Shown here in pieces: positions 8,916 through 17,944 of a stretch of DNA of 31,981 nt (position 1 is its first letter; each line of letters starts with the position of its first letter). The notes under the pieces are model-generated. The model was given only the letters and a program-made list of their open reading frames with translations, did not search any database and had not been told where the DNA came from. The translations under genes and the position numbers were made by a program. This DNA comes from an uncultured Clostridia bacterium. GTDB taxonomy: Bacteria; Bacillota; Clostridia; TANB77; CAG-508. Where the stretch lies: the NCBI GenBank assembly GCA_948676835.1, contig CAPOZU010000013.1, positions 1 to 31,981 of the forward strand, in the 5' to 3' direction.

Positions 8916-10625
8916 ATGAAAAAGGATGAATATTTTTTTGAATATCCAGATTTCAATAATATAAAAGAGATGATATACTATGTGGCGCAAAAATATTCTA
9001 GCCATACTGCCTTTATTTTAAAAGATAAAAAAGGAAAAGAAACAAATTATATATATAAAACTTTTACAGACTTTTTAGAAGATATAAACAATTTAGGAAC
9101 AGGATTTTTTGGAGCAGGTTTAAAAGATAAAAAAATAGCTATAATTGGAAAAAACAGATATGAATGGGTTTTAAGTTTTACAACAACTTTACTTGGCAAT
9201 ATGGTAGTAATTCCTTTAGATAAAGGTCTTACAGAAATTGAAATAGAAAATAGTATTAATAAAAGCACACCTGATGTAATTATTTTTGATGAATCAGTTA
9301 AAGAAACAATAGAAAACATTAAGAGAAATAATAAAACACAAGTACAAGAATTTATTTGTATGGATAAAACGCAAGAATATAAATATTTATATGATATTCT
9401 AGATGAAGGCAAAAAAATAAGAGAATCAGGAAATAAAGAATTTGAGAATGTCGAAATAGATTCTAATAAAGCTAGTGAGTTATGTTTTACTTCTGGAACA
9501 AGTAGTACATCCAAAATTGTTATGCTTTCACAAAGAAATATTGCTTTTGATATTTGTGCAATGCACGCAACAGAAGATTTTAGAGATACAGATGTTAATT
9601 TAGCATTTTTACCATTACATCATACTTTTGGTTCAACTGGTGTTTTATATATACTAAGCTATGGAGCTGCAACAGCTTTTCCAGATGGTTTAAGATATAT
9701 TGCACAAAATTTAAAAGAATATGGAGTTTCAGTATTTATAGGAGTTCCACTTTTAGTAGAATCAATGTATAAAAAACTAACTAAAGAAGTAGAAAAACAA
9801 GGAAAAACAAAATTAGTAAATATAATGAGAAAAGTAACAAACATTTTACCTTTTACAAAAAGAAAAGTATTTAAACCTATAATAGATCAATTAGGTGGAA
9901 AGCTTAGACTTATAATAAGTGGGGCAGCAGGGCTTGATAAAGATGTTTGGAAAGGCTTTAATGAACTTGGAATTAAAATAATACAAGGATATGGCTTAAC
10001 AGAAGCAGCACCAGTTGTTGCAGCAGAAAATTTTAAATATGGAAAAAAAGGTTCTATTGGATTTCCTATGAAAGGTATACAAGTAAAAATAATAGATAAA
10101 AACGAATTAGGAATTGGAGAACTTGCTGTAAAAGGTGAAAATGTTATGCTTGGATATTATGAAGATGAAGAAGCAAATAAAAACACATTTACAGAAGATG
10201 GCTGGTTGCTTACAGGAGATTTAGCTTATATAGATCCAGAAGGATTTATATTTATAACTGGAAGAAAGAAAAATGTAATAGTATTAAAAAACGGTAAAAA
10301 TATATATCCAGAAGAAATAGAAACTTTAGTTAATAAAATTCCTTTAGTAAAAGAATCTATGGTATTTGGACTTCCAAAAGCAGATGATATGGTTTTATCT
10401 ATAAAAGTTCAATATGATATTGAATATGTTAATGAAAAATATCCAAATGTAGATTTTAGCAAAATAGATCTTATTTTATGGGAAAGAATAAAAGAAATAA
10501 ACAAAACATTACCAACTTATAAATATATTAAAAATTTAATAACAACAAAAGATGAATTTATAAAAACAACAACTGCAAAAATAAAAAGATATGAAGAAAT
10601 AAAAAAACTTCAGCAAAATGTATAA
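8916..10625 (+). CDS. AMP-binding long-chain acyl-CoA synthetase
   Basis: A 569-residue member of the adenylate-forming (ANL) family, which activates a carboxylic acid with ATP to an acyl-AMP and then a CoA thioester. Seen in order: a phosphate-loop motif in degenerate form (TSGTSSTSK, 192-200, where TSGTTGxPKG is usual), the aromatic stretch PLHHTFGSTG, the YGLTEAAP motif, the LTGDLAYIDPEGF and ITGRKKN motifs that end the large domain, and a C-terminal lysine in TTTAKIKRYEE likely to be the catalytic one. Length and motifs resemble FadD-like long-chain enzymes; a medium-chain or other acid is possible. Start: AGAGGTGG ends 5 nt before the ATG at 8916; an in-frame GTG at 8907 lies inside that site. 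The gene is monocistronic. It probably serves membrane-lipid acid salvage in the cytoplasm. Confidence 0.88.
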   Translation: MKKDEYFFEYPDFNNIKEMIYYVAQKYSSHTAFILKDKKGKETNYIYKTFTDFLEDINNLGTGFFGAGLKDKKIAIIGKNRYEWVLSFTTTLLGNMVVIPLDKGLTEIEIENSINKSTPDVIIFDESVKETIENIKRNNKTQVQEFICMDKTQEYKYLYDILDEGKKIRESGNKEFENVEIDSNKASELCFTSGTSSTSKIVMLSQRNIAFDICAMHATEDFRDTDVNLAFLPLHHTFGSTGVLYILSYGAATAFPDGLRYIAQNLKEYGVSVFIGVPLLVESMYKKLTKEVEKQGKTKLVNIMRKVTNILPFTKRKVFKPIIDQLGGKLRLIISGAAGLDKDVWKGFNELGIKIIQGYGLTEAAPVVAAENFKYGKKGSIGFPMKGIQVKIIDKNELGIGELAVKGENVMLGYYEDEEANKNTFTEDGWLLTGDLAYIDPEGFIFITGRKKNVIVLKNGKNIYPEEIETLVNKIPLVKESMVFGLPKADDMVLSIKVQYDIEYVNEKYPNVDFSKIDLILWERIKEINKTLPTYKYIKNLITTKDEFIKTTTAKIKRYEEIKKLQQNV

Positions 10626-10654
10626 AATAATTGAAATGTATAAAACAATCGAAG

Positions 10655-10697
10655 TGAAATTTAAGGAACATCCCTAAATTTCATTTTATTTTTTCTT
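10655..10697 (+). terminator. Terminator after the acyl-CoA synthetase gene
   Basis: Arms 10655-10666 and 10672-10683 pair over 12 positions with one A/C mismatch and a 5-nt loop, followed by TTTTATTTTTTCTT. The T-run merges with the -35 box of the next promoter. Confidence 0.85.
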
Positions 10698-10724
10698 GAA
10701 AAAAATATATTTTATGTATAAAAT
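10696..10724 (+). promoter_or_regulatory. Promoter of the glycosyltransferase/V-ATPase operon
   Basis: TTGAAA at 10696-10701 and TAAAAT at 10719-10724, 17 bp apart. It is the only clear promoter before the ten-gene unit that ends at 20007. Confidence 0.75.
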
Positions 10725-10750
10725 GTAGTGAGGAAAATAGGAGATTATGC

Positions 10751-11452
10751 ATGAAAAAATTTTTAAAGAGATTAATTATATTAATAATTTTAATAATAAT
10801 TGCAATAATAGGTATATTTACATATCAAGGGTATTCCTTGTATAAAGAAGCAATTAATGAAATGAGCATAAAAGATAAAATAAGTGAGATAAAATCAGGA
10901 GTTACAGAATATATAGAATATGAGGAACTCCCAGAAAATTATATAAATGCTGTAATTGCTGTTGAGGATAGAAGATTTTTTAGTCACAATGGAGTTGATG
11001 CAATATCAATTACAAGAGCGATTCTAAAAGATATTCAAACAATGAGTTTAGCAGAAGGCGGAAGCACTATTACTCAACAATTAGCCAAGAATGTTTATTT
11101 TACTCAAAGAAAAGAGTTTACAAGAAAAATAGCAGAAATTTTTATGGCTTTTGAGTTTGAGAAAGAATGTTCAAAACAAGAAATTTTTGAGTTATATGTA
11201 AATACAATTTATTTTGGAGATGGATATTATTGCGTATATGATGCGGCAAAAGGATATTTTGATAAAATACCAAAAGACATGAATTTATATGAATCAACAC
11301 TTTTAGCTGGTATTCCAAATGCACCATCAGTATATTCACCAAATGTCAATCCAGAACTTTCAAAGCAAAGACAAGCTCAAGTTTTGTATAAAATGTTAAA
11401 ATATAATTTTATATCACAAGATCAAGCAAATAAGATTTTGAATGAAATGTAA
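10751..11452 (+). CDS. Monofunctional peptidoglycan glycosyltransferase (GT51)
   Basis: A 233-residue membrane-anchored enzyme that polymerises lipid II into glycan strands outside the membrane. Residues 5-28 are the membrane anchor. The GT51 domain spans about 55-220, with the catalytic glutamate in AVEDRRFFSHNGVD, then GGSTITQQLAKN, the ...RKIAEIFMAFEFE helix, ELYVNTIYFGDGYY and the LLAGIPNAPSVYSP motif. There is no transpeptidase domain, so it is of the MtgA type rather than a class A penicillin-binding protein. AGGAG lies 7 nt before the ATG. The stop codon overlaps the Shine-Dalgarno of the first V-ATPase gene, which ties it to that operon. Such a link between a wall polymerase and an ATPase operon is odd. 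The fold assignment is secure. Confidence 0.92.
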   Translation: MKKFLKRLIILIILIIIAIIGIFTYQGYSLYKEAINEMSIKDKISEIKSGVTEYIEYEELPENYINAVIAVEDRRFFSHNGVDAISITRAILKDIQTMSLAEGGSTITQQLAKNVYFTQRKEFTRKIAEIFMAFEFEKECSKQEIFELYVNTIYFGDGYYCVYDAAKGYFDKIPKDMNLYESTLLAGIPNAPSVYSPNVNPELSKQRQAQVLYKMLKYNFISQDQANKILNEM

Positions 11453-11465
11453 AGGGGAATATATT

Positions 11466-11780
11466 TTGGAAGAAATTTTTAATAAAATTATTGAAATCGA
11501 TAAAAATGCAAAAGAAATTACTAATTTTGAAAAAGAAAAAAAGTTAAATATGGATGAATTCATTGAAAGTGAATTTGGAATAAAAAAAGTAGTACTTGAT
11601 ATGGAATTTAAAGATGAAATTGAATTACAAAAAAGAAAGTATGATGAAATGCTTCAGGAGGAAAAGTTAAAAATAGATGAAGATGTAAAAAATCAGATTG
11701 AAGATATGCAAAAAAAATATTCAGAAAAAGAAAATGAAATTATCGAAAAAATTATTACTGATATAAAAAAGGGGAATTAA
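11466..11780 (+). CDS. V-type ATPase peripheral-stalk subunit (G/H, NtpF-like)
   Basis: A short, highly charged protein of 104 residues, almost wholly helical coiled coil with Lys/Glu heptads (for example EIELQKRKYDEMLQEEKLK). This fits the small peripheral-stalk subunit (G or H; NtpF in Enterococcus) that pairs with subunit E to hold the catalytic head. Sequence alone would not identify it; its place as first gene before subunits C, I and K does. I prefer the TTG at 11466, which has AAAGGGG 8 nt upstream, over an ATG at 11442 inside the previous gene. The RBS overlaps the stop codon of the glycosyltransferase gene, so translation is probably coupled. Naming varies between species, hence no symbol is given. 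Confidence 0.78.
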   Translation: MEEIFNKIIEIDKNAKEITNFEKEKKLNMDEFIESEFGIKKVVLDMEFKDEIELQKRKYDEMLQEEKLKIDEDVKNQIEDMQKKYSEKENEIIEKIITDIKKGN

Positions 11781-11781
11781 T

Positions 11782-12786
11782 TTGATTGTTAATGTAAAAT
11801 ATCCTGCTTTAAATGCTAAAATGAAGTGCATGTATTCAAATAATTTATCTAAAGAAGAATTTGAAGAATTAATAAGACAAAGTAATTTAAAAGAAGCTAT
11901 AAATTTTATAAAATCTAAATTTCCTTTTTTAGAGAATTTAAATGAAAAAATGCATAGAAAGGAATTAGAACAGGAATTAAATAACTTATTTATATATGAT
12001 ATTTTAAAAATATTTAAATATTTAAATAAAAATGAAATCGAGATTCTTATGCAATTTCTATCTAAATATGAATTAAATTGTGTAAAAAATGTTTTTAGAA
12101 ATGTTATTACAAACAGAGATTCAAGAGAATATTTAAAAAATATAGATAATTGGACACAAAAAATGTTCCAAAATATTGATGGAATTAATGAAATTACTGA
12201 AGAAACAGAATTTCTAAAACTAATTAAAAGTGAAGATTATTATAAAGTATTTGAAGAATACGAAGAAATAATTGAAAACGCACCATTAGAAGAAATTGAA
12301 GTAAAATTAGATAAATTTTATTTTGAGAAAATTTATTGCTTGGCGAAGAAACATAATAAAAACTTGCTTTATTTAATTGGAACAGAAATAGATTTATTAA
12401 ATATAATTTGGATTTATAGAGCAAAGAAATATTTTAAATATTCAATAAATGAAATAAAAGAAATTTTAATTCCAATTAATTATAAATTAAGCAAACAAAA
12501 TATAGAAAATTTACTAAATTGCGAAGACTTTAGTGATATGAAAGCTGTATTGAGTGAAACAAAATATAGAAAAGTCTTTTCAAGTGAAAGTAAAATAGAG
12601 CATGACAAAAACAAATATTTATATAATATAAATATTAAATTATTTAAAACTAAATTATTTGATATCTGTACAGTTTTTTGTAATATAAATCTGTTAGATA
12701 TAGAAATAAAAAATATAATTAATATTATCGAAGGTATAAGATATAAACTTGATAAATCTGAAATACAAAAGAAAATTATTGTTTAG
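11782..12786 (+). CDS. ntpC: V-type ATPase subunit C (V0 d-like)
   Basis: A 334-residue helical protein of the V-ATPase C/AC39 family. This subunit is a funnel-shaped helical socket that links the central stalk (D and F) to the membrane ring of K subunits. Visible here are long amphipathic helices, many Lys, Glu and Asn, a conserved-looking N-terminus (VKYPALNAKMKCMYSNNLS) and repeats of the helical pattern (LIGTEIDLLNIIWIYRAKKYF is typical of the family). The start is TTG, one nt after the previous stop, with AAAGGGGA before it. No membrane segment is present. Its place between the stalk subunit and subunit I matches clostridial and enterococcal operons. Assignment rests on the family pattern and order together. 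Confidence 0.88.
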   Translation: MIVNVKYPALNAKMKCMYSNNLSKEEFEELIRQSNLKEAINFIKSKFPFLENLNEKMHRKELEQELNNLFIYDILKIFKYLNKNEIEILMQFLSKYELNCVKNVFRNVITNRDSREYLKNIDNWTQKMFQNIDGINEITEETEFLKLIKSEDYYKVFEEYEEIIENAPLEEIEVKLDKFYFEKIYCLAKKHNKNLLYLIGTEIDLLNIIWIYRAKKYFKYSINEIKEILIPINYKLSKQNIENLLNCEDFSDMKAVLSETKYRKVFSSESKIEHDKNKYLYNINIKLFKTKLFDICTVFCNINLLDIEIKNIINIIEGIRYKLDKSEIQKKIIV

Positions 12787-12800
12787 GAGGCGTAAGATAA

Positions 12801-14693
12801 GTGGCTGTTGAAAAAATGAAACTTCTCAGCATAACTGGAAAAGAAGAAAATATAGATGGTTTTATAGCAGACTATCTTTTAGATAGCGGTATTCAGACAG
12901 AAGATGCAGTTAAAGTATATGAAAAGAGTTGGAATCTAACAAATTTTAGTTATGATTCAACTGCAAAAGATATGCTAAAAGAGTGCAAAGGAATTTTAGA
13001 TAAATATAAAATCAAATATGATGTAAATCTAGAAAGCGAAAAAATAGAAAAAAATTTAGATTATATTCAAAGTGTATTAACAGATATAAAGAATACTTTA
13101 GATGGTTTTGAAAATACAATCGGGGAGAAGAAAGCAAAATTAGAAGAATATAAAAGAAAAGCAGAATTATTTAATAATGCTAAAGAATTAGATATTGATT
13201 TAAATAAATTATATAGCTTAGAATATATAAGATTTAGATATGGAAAAATTTTAAGAGAAAATTATGGAAAACTGGAAAATAGTATAAAAGATTTAAATGC
13301 TTTTTTAGTTAAAGCTTCTGATGATGAAAATTCAAAATATGTATGGGTAATGTGTTTTTCAAGTAAAGAAAATAGTGCTAAAGTAGATAGTTATTTAAAT
13401 GTATATAAATTTGAAAGATTCAATCTACCAGCAGAATTAGATGGAAATCCTAAAGATATTTGGATGGAATGTGAAAAAGAAATTCATAAATTAAATTTTG
13501 AAATAGAAAATAAGGAAGATGAATTAATTAGAATTGTTGATAGGGACGCTGAAGAACTAATAGATTTATATGCTCAGATAAATCTATATATAAAAATAAA
13601 TAATGTAAAAAAATTTATGGCATATGATGAAAATGGACTTTTCTATATTATAGGTTGGGTACCTGCAAAAGAATTAACAACAGTATTACCTAAACTTTCA
13701 AAAGAAAAAGATGTAAAATATGTAGTAAAAAATCATGATGAAGTTGCAAGCATTCCACCAACAAAATTAAAAAACAATAGAATAGTAAGACCTTTTGAAA
13801 CAATAGTAAGAATGTATGGATTACCTAATTATACAGAATTAGATCCAACTACTTTTGTTGCTATAACAGCCTTTTTGCTATTTGGATTTATGTTTGGAGA
13901 TGTTGGACATGGTCTAGTTATATTTTTAATTGGCATATTAATGGCGAAAAAGAAAATAGCAATGGGACCAGTTTTTGAAGCAGGTGGAATTGCTTCAATG
14001 ATTTTTGGTATGCTTTATGGAAGTGTTTTTGGAAATGAAGAAATAATTCCAGCTATATTTATAAGACCAATGGAAAGCATACAAACAATGCTAGTTTATG
14101 GAATTGCAATTGGTGTGTTATTAATACTTTTAGCAATGTTACTTAATATACGAAATGGTATAAAAAACAAGGATAAGAAAAAAATATTTTTAGATACAAA
14201 TGGACTAGCTGGATTAATATTTTATATAGTAGTTCTTGGTGCAGGAGTATACTTTATTTTAAAAGGAAAAATGATTGCATCATTAGGAGTACTAAGTATA
14301 TTTGTAATACTTCCATTACTTGCAATTATGTTTAAAGATTCAATTGCAAAAAGAATATTTAAAGAAGAGGAAGAAGAAAAAAGCTCGCTATTTGAAAAAG
14401 TATTCCATGTTGTAGAAATTTTATTATCATTTGCAAGTAATACAATATCTTTTGTTAGAATTGCAGCATTTGCTATAAATCATGTTGGATTATGTATGGC
14501 AATATATATATTATCAGATATGTTTTCAGGAACAGGAAGTTTAGCTGTTACTATATTTGGAAATTGTTTAGTAATAGTGCTAGAAGGATTAATAGTTGGA
14601 ATTCAAGTATTAAGACTAGAATACTATGAATTATTTAGTAGATTTTATACAGGTGATGGTAAAGAATATAAACCATTAAGAGAAAAAATATAA
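12801..14693 (+). CDS. ntpI: V-type ATPase membrane subunit I (a subunit)
   Basis: A 630-residue two-part subunit. Residues 1-330 form the cytoplasmic arm with long coiled-coil helices, which bind the peripheral stalks. Residues about 350-620 contain seven or eight membrane helices that form the ion half-channels beside the K ring. The membrane part has family motifs (FGFMFGDVGHGLV; FASNTISFVRIAAFAINHV) with arginine R553, and a second arginine R605 in VLRLEYYELFSRF. Such arginines release the ion from the K-subunit carboxylate in this family. It begins with GTG at 12801 after TTAGGAGG at 10 nt. Length is near the family norm of about 650. Ion choice (H+ or Na+) cannot be read from this subunit. 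Confidence 0.93.
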   Translation: MAVEKMKLLSITGKEENIDGFIADYLLDSGIQTEDAVKVYEKSWNLTNFSYDSTAKDMLKECKGILDKYKIKYDVNLESEKIEKNLDYIQSVLTDIKNTLDGFENTIGEKKAKLEEYKRKAELFNNAKELDIDLNKLYSLEYIRFRYGKILRENYGKLENSIKDLNAFLVKASDDENSKYVWVMCFSSKENSAKVDSYLNVYKFERFNLPAELDGNPKDIWMECEKEIHKLNFEIENKEDELIRIVDRDAEELIDLYAQINLYIKINNVKKFMAYDENGLFYIIGWVPAKELTTVLPKLSKEKDVKYVVKNHDEVASIPPTKLKNNRIVRPFETIVRMYGLPNYTELDPTTFVAITAFLLFGFMFGDVGHGLVIFLIGILMAKKKIAMGPVFEAGGIASMIFGMLYGSVFGNEEIIPAIFIRPMESIQTMLVYGIAIGVLLILLAMLLNIRNGIKNKDKKKIFLDTNGLAGLIFYIVVLGAGVYFILKGKMIASLGVLSIFVILPLLAIMFKDSIAKRIFKEEEEEKSSLFEKVFHVVEILLSFASNTISFVRIAAFAINHVGLCMAIYILSDMFSGTGSLAVTIFGNCLVIVLEGLIVGIQVLRLEYYELFSRFYTGDGKEYKPLREKI

Positions 14694-14754
14694 CTACATC
14701 TTTAAGGATGGGAGAAAAGCACATTAATGTGTGATTGAAAGGGGACAAAAGAAA

Positions 14755-15189
14755 ATGAAAAGAAAAATTTTAACAGTAGTTTTAGGAATGATTTTATTAT
14801 TAGGAGTTCTATCTGTACCAGCTTTTGCAACAAGTAGAAACTCAAAAAATGAAATTACACAAGAAATGATCCAATCAATGGTAGATGAAAAAGTTGGGAC
14901 AGCTGTATCTTCTGCAGTAACACAAATGCAAGCTGAAATGCAAGCACAAGATGAAAATGCAAAAGAAGAAAATAAATCAAATGGTGTTGGTATGATAGCA
15001 GCAGCAATTGCTACAGGTCTTGGATGTATAGGCGCAGGTATAGCTGTTGCAGTAGTTGCTTCTAGTGCTGTTGGAGCAATAAGCGAAAATCCATCACTTT
15101 TAGGAAAAACAATAATATTTGCAGGTCTTGCTGAAGGTATTGCAATATATGGACTTATTATAGCAATCATGATTTTAAATAAAGTTTAA
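14755..15189 (+). CDS. ntpK: V-type ATPase proteolipid subunit K with signal peptide
   Basis: A 144-residue ring subunit. Unlike the four-helix NtpK of Enterococcus (about 156 residues), only one two-helix hairpin is visible (about residues 75-144), as in F-type c subunits. It is preceded by a clear signal peptide (ILTVVLGMILLLGVLSVPAFA) and a 50-residue polar, Gln/Glu-rich stretch. The second helix has the ion-binding glutamate in GLAEGIAIYGLIIAIMIL. Helix one (GCIGAGIAVAVVASSAVGA) lacks the glutamine that commonly helps bind Na+, so H+ coupling is plausible but unproven. The ATG at 14755 has GAAAGGGG 10 nt upstream; a GTG at 14731 lies before that site. A small inverted repeat (14720-14731) sits in the leader. 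High output is expected because many copies build each ring. Confidence 0.9.
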   Translation: MKRKILTVVLGMILLLGVLSVPAFATSRNSKNEITQEMIQSMVDEKVGTAVSSAVTQMQAEMQAQDENAKEENKSNGVGMIAAAIATGLGCIGAGIAVAVVASSAVGAISENPSLLGKTIIFAGLAEGIAIYGLIIAIMILNKV

Positions 15190-15223
15190 GATCAAACTGC
15201 GTATGTTGAGAAAGGATTATATT

Positions 15224-15469
15224 ATGAGGATGGTTTGCATTAGTAGAAGTAATGATATAGCAATTGGACTAAGACTCGCAGGAGTGCAAAGCTTTTTTAT
15301 TAGAGATGAAAATAAAATAAAAGAAAAAATTATAGAACTTTCAAAAGATGCCGGTGTTGGAATTCTTAATGTTACAGAAGAGGTTTATGAAATTGCAAAA
15401 TCAGAATTAGATTCAATTTCAAAAAATCAAGATTTGCCATTAGTAGTTAAAATTCCAAATTCAAAGTAG
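15224..15469 (+). CDS. ntpG: V-type ATPase central-stalk subunit F (NtpG)
   Basis: A short 81-residue protein with the flavodoxin-like pattern of subunit F: an opening strand (MRMVCISRSN), DIAIGLRLAGV, then a second strand and helix (VGILNVTEEVYEIAKSEL) and the closing LPLVVKIPN. In this family subunit F sits with D in the rotating stalk and helps couple rotation to catalysis. I choose the ATG at 15224 because GAGAAAGGA ends 8 nt before it; an ATG at 15203 lies upstream of that site. The protein is on the short side for the family (about 100 residues). It lacks a clear long C-terminal helix, the part that reaches into the head in some species. Gene position between K and E supports the call. 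Confidence 0.87.
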   Translation: MRMVCISRSNDIAIGLRLAGVQSFFIRDENKIKEKIIELSKDAGVGILNVTEEVYEIAKSELDSISKNQDLPLVVKIPNSK

Positions 15470-15520
15470 TATTTATTAAGTGTAAATACTTAAAGTGAAT
15501 AGAAAGGAATAAGCTTTTAA

Positions 15521-16135
15521 ATGATTGATATTAGCAAAAAAATAGAAAAAATAGAAAAGAACTGTATTGATACAGCCAAAAAAGAACTTGTTGCATTAAA
15601 AAGTGAAAATGAAAAGATTTATGAAGAAAAAATTTCTGAAAAAGTAAGCGATTATAAGCTTGAACTTGCAAAAAAATATGAAGAGGAAATTAATAAATTA
15701 AAAAGAGAATTTAATAGAAATTCTTTTGATTATGAAATAAATAGTAAAAAGAAAGTAAGTAAATCAAGAGAAGATATATTGGAGAAAATAGAAACAAAAA
15801 TAATAGAAGAATTTAAAAATTTTGTAAATACACTAGAGTATGATAAATTTTTAGAGTCTAGAATTGTAGAAACAAAAGACCTTGAAATGTTTTTTGAAGA
15901 TGGAGAATATACAATATTTATAACAGAAAACGATTATAATAGATATTATGAAAAAATTTTAAATAATGAAACTTTATTTAATCAAGAAATGAATCCGCAA
16001 TCTCATGTAACTATAGAGAAAATAAGTAATAACTATATAGGAGGATGTATTATTTTAGATAAAAAAAATAATGTATCCATAGATAATACAATCAGAACTG
16101 ATATATCACAAAGAATGAAGGAAATTAATATATAA
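15521..16135 (+). CDS. ntpE: V-type ATPase peripheral-stalk subunit E
   Basis: A 204-residue protein with the two-part build of subunit E: an N-terminal coiled coil (residues 1-100, rich in Lys and Glu, with ELVALKSENEKIYEEKISEK) and a compact C-terminal domain containing IFITENDYNRYYEKIL and NNYIGGCIILDKKNNVSIDNT. The glycine-rich turn followed by an NT...R segment near the end is a typical signature. The protein pairs with the small coiled-coil subunit to form the outer stalks that stop the A3B3 head from turning. The ATG has AGAAAGGA 12 nt upstream, a rather long spacing. It is separated by 51 nt from the F gene and about 27 nt from subunit A, all in one operon. Confidence 0.88.
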   Translation: MIDISKKIEKIEKNCIDTAKKELVALKSENEKIYEEKISEKVSDYKLELAKKYEEEINKLKREFNRNSFDYEINSKKKVSKSREDILEKIETKIIEEFKNFVNTLEYDKFLESRIVETKDLEMFFEDGEYTIFITENDYNRYYEKILNNETLFNQEMNPQSHVTIEKISNNYIGGCIILDKKNNVSIDNTIRTDISQRMKEINI

Positions 16136-16162
16136 TATTTTCAAAAGATAGAGGTGAACAAA

Positions 16163-17944
16163 TTGCAAGAAAAAACTATAATTTCAATAAATGGACCAGT
16201 TGTAAAAGCCAGAGGTGAAGCAGATTTTGCTATGCATGATTTAGTAATTGTTGGCCTATCAAGTTTGGTTGGTGAAGTTATAAAATTAGATAAAGATATT
16301 GCTACAATACAAGTTTATGAAGAAACAAGTGGACTTGAAATTGGAGATAAAGTGTTAGGAACAGGAGAACCATTAAGTGTTGGTTTAGGACCAGGTCTTA
16401 TAGGTAATGTGTATGATGGTATGGGAAGATCTTTAAAAGGCTTTCAGGAAGTCTTTGGAGATTTTTTAAAGTCTGAAAATGCTGTTGCTATAGGTACATT
16501 AGATACAGAATATAAATGGCACTTTTGTCCCAAAGTTCAAATTGGAAGTAAAGTCTCTTTGAATACTATTTTAGGAGAAGTAAAAGAAACAGAAGTAATA
16601 AATAATAGAATAATGAATCCTTTTAATATTGAAGGAGAAGTTACTTATATAGCACCAGAAGGCGATTATACTATATTAGATGTAATTGCAAAAGTAAAAA
16701 AACAAACAGAAGAATTCGAAATAACAATGACTCAAAAATGGCCAGTAAGACGTCAAAGACCGTATAAAGAAAGATTAACTGCGAGCACTCCTTTAATTAC
16801 AGGTCAAAGAGTTATAGACACAATGTTTCCAATTGCAAAAGGTGGAACTGCAATGATACCAGGTGGATTTGGTACTGGTAAAACTATGCTTCAACATCAA
16901 ATTGCAAAGTGGTCAGATAGTGATATTATTGTTTATATAGGATGTGGTGAAAGAGGAAATGAGATGACAGAAGTTTTAGAAGATTTTCCAAAACTTATTG
17001 ATCCTAAAACTGGTAGACCATTAATGGAAAAAACAATTTTAATTGCTAATACTTCAAATATGCCTGTTGCTGCAAGAGAAACATCAATATACACAGGAAT
17101 AACAATAGCAGAATATTACAGAGATATGGGATATCATGTTGCAATAATGGCAGATTCGACTTCAAGATGGGCAGAAGCTTTAAGAGAAATATCAGGACGT
17201 TTGGAAGAAATGCCAGCAGAAGAAGGATATCCATCATATTTGCCATCAAGATTATCACAAGTTTATGGTAGAGCAGGATTAGTAAAAAGCTTTAATGATG
17301 AGATTGGTTCTGTATCTATGATTGGTGCTGTATCACCACAGGGTTCAGACTTTTCAGAACCAGTAACTCAAAATACCAAAAGATTTGTTCATGTATTTTG
17401 GGGATTAGATAGAGATTTAGCATATTCAAGGCACTATCCAGCAGTAAATTGGAAAATTAGTTATAGTGAATATTTAGATAGATTACAAGATTGGTTTGAA
17501 ACTAATATAGACGAGAATTTTTCAAAAGATAGAATTGAGATTGTTAAATTGCTTCAAGAAGAAAATGAACTTCAAGAAATAGCAAAAGTAGTAGGACAAG
17601 ATGTTTTATCTGATACAAAAAAATTAGTTTTAGAAACTTGTAGAGCAATTAGATTAGGATTTTTGCAACAAAGTGCTGTAAATGAAAATGATACTTATGT
17701 TCCAATTGAAAAGCAATATAAAATGATGAATACAATTTTAAAATTATACACAATATCTTTAAAACTTGTGGAAAAAGGAGTACCACTTTCAAGAATTAAA
17801 GGGATAGGACTTTTTGATGAATATATAAAATTAAAATTTAATGTTAGAAATGATCAATTATTTAAGTTTGATGAATTTGATAATAAAGTAGTAAAAGAAT
17901 TAAAACTAGTAAATGAAGAATACAATGACCATTTGGGGATATAA
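16163..17944 (+). CDS. ntpA: V-type ATPase catalytic subunit A
   Basis: A 593-residue ATPase. The Walker A loop is GGFGTGKT at 234-241, with K240 as phosphate-binding lysine; the catalytic-glutamate motif GCGERGNEM and the Walker B region (VAIMADSTSRWAEALREI) follow. The N-terminal barrel starts at SINGPVVKARG, and a bulge domain specific to V/A-type A subunits (about 110-190) separates it from the nucleotide domain. The C-terminal helical bundle is complete. Three copies alternate with B to form the head that hydrolyses or makes ATP. I choose TTG at 16163 because GAGGTGA ends 6 nt before it; the GTG at 16154 lies inside that site. Length matches the family (about 590). Confidence 0.96.
   Translation: MQEKTIISINGPVVKARGEADFAMHDLVIVGLSSLVGEVIKLDKDIATIQVYEETSGLEIGDKVLGTGEPLSVGLGPGLIGNVYDGMGRSLKGFQEVFGDFLKSENAVAIGTLDTEYKWHFCPKVQIGSKVSLNTILGEVKETEVINNRIMNPFNIEGEVTYIAPEGDYTILDVIAKVKKQTEEFEITMTQKWPVRRQRPYKERLTASTPLITGQRVIDTMFPIAKGGTAMIPGGFGTGKTMLQHQIAKWSDSDIIVYIGCGERGNEMTEVLEDFPKLIDPKTGRPLMEKTILIANTSNMPVAARETSIYTGITIAEYYRDMGYHVAIMADSTSRWAEALREISGRLEEMPAEEGYPSYLPSRLSQVYGRAGLVKSFNDEIGSVSMIGAVSPQGSDFSEPVTQNTKRFVHVFWGLDRDLAYSRHYPAVNWKISYSEYLDRLQDWFETNIDENFSKDRIEIVKLLQEENELQEIAKVVGQDVLSDTKKLVLETCRAIRLGFLQQSAVNENDTYVPIEKQYKMMNTILKLYTISLKLVEKGVPLSRIKGIGLFDEYIKLKFNVRNDQLFKFDEFDNKVVKELKLVNEEYNDHLGI

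Noticed and set aside
14724..15170. 148-codon minus-strand frame opposite ntpK
   Set aside because: It mirrors the Ala/Gly-rich proteolipid sequence; such codon patterns leave the opposite strand open by chance. No Shine-Dalgarno and no family.
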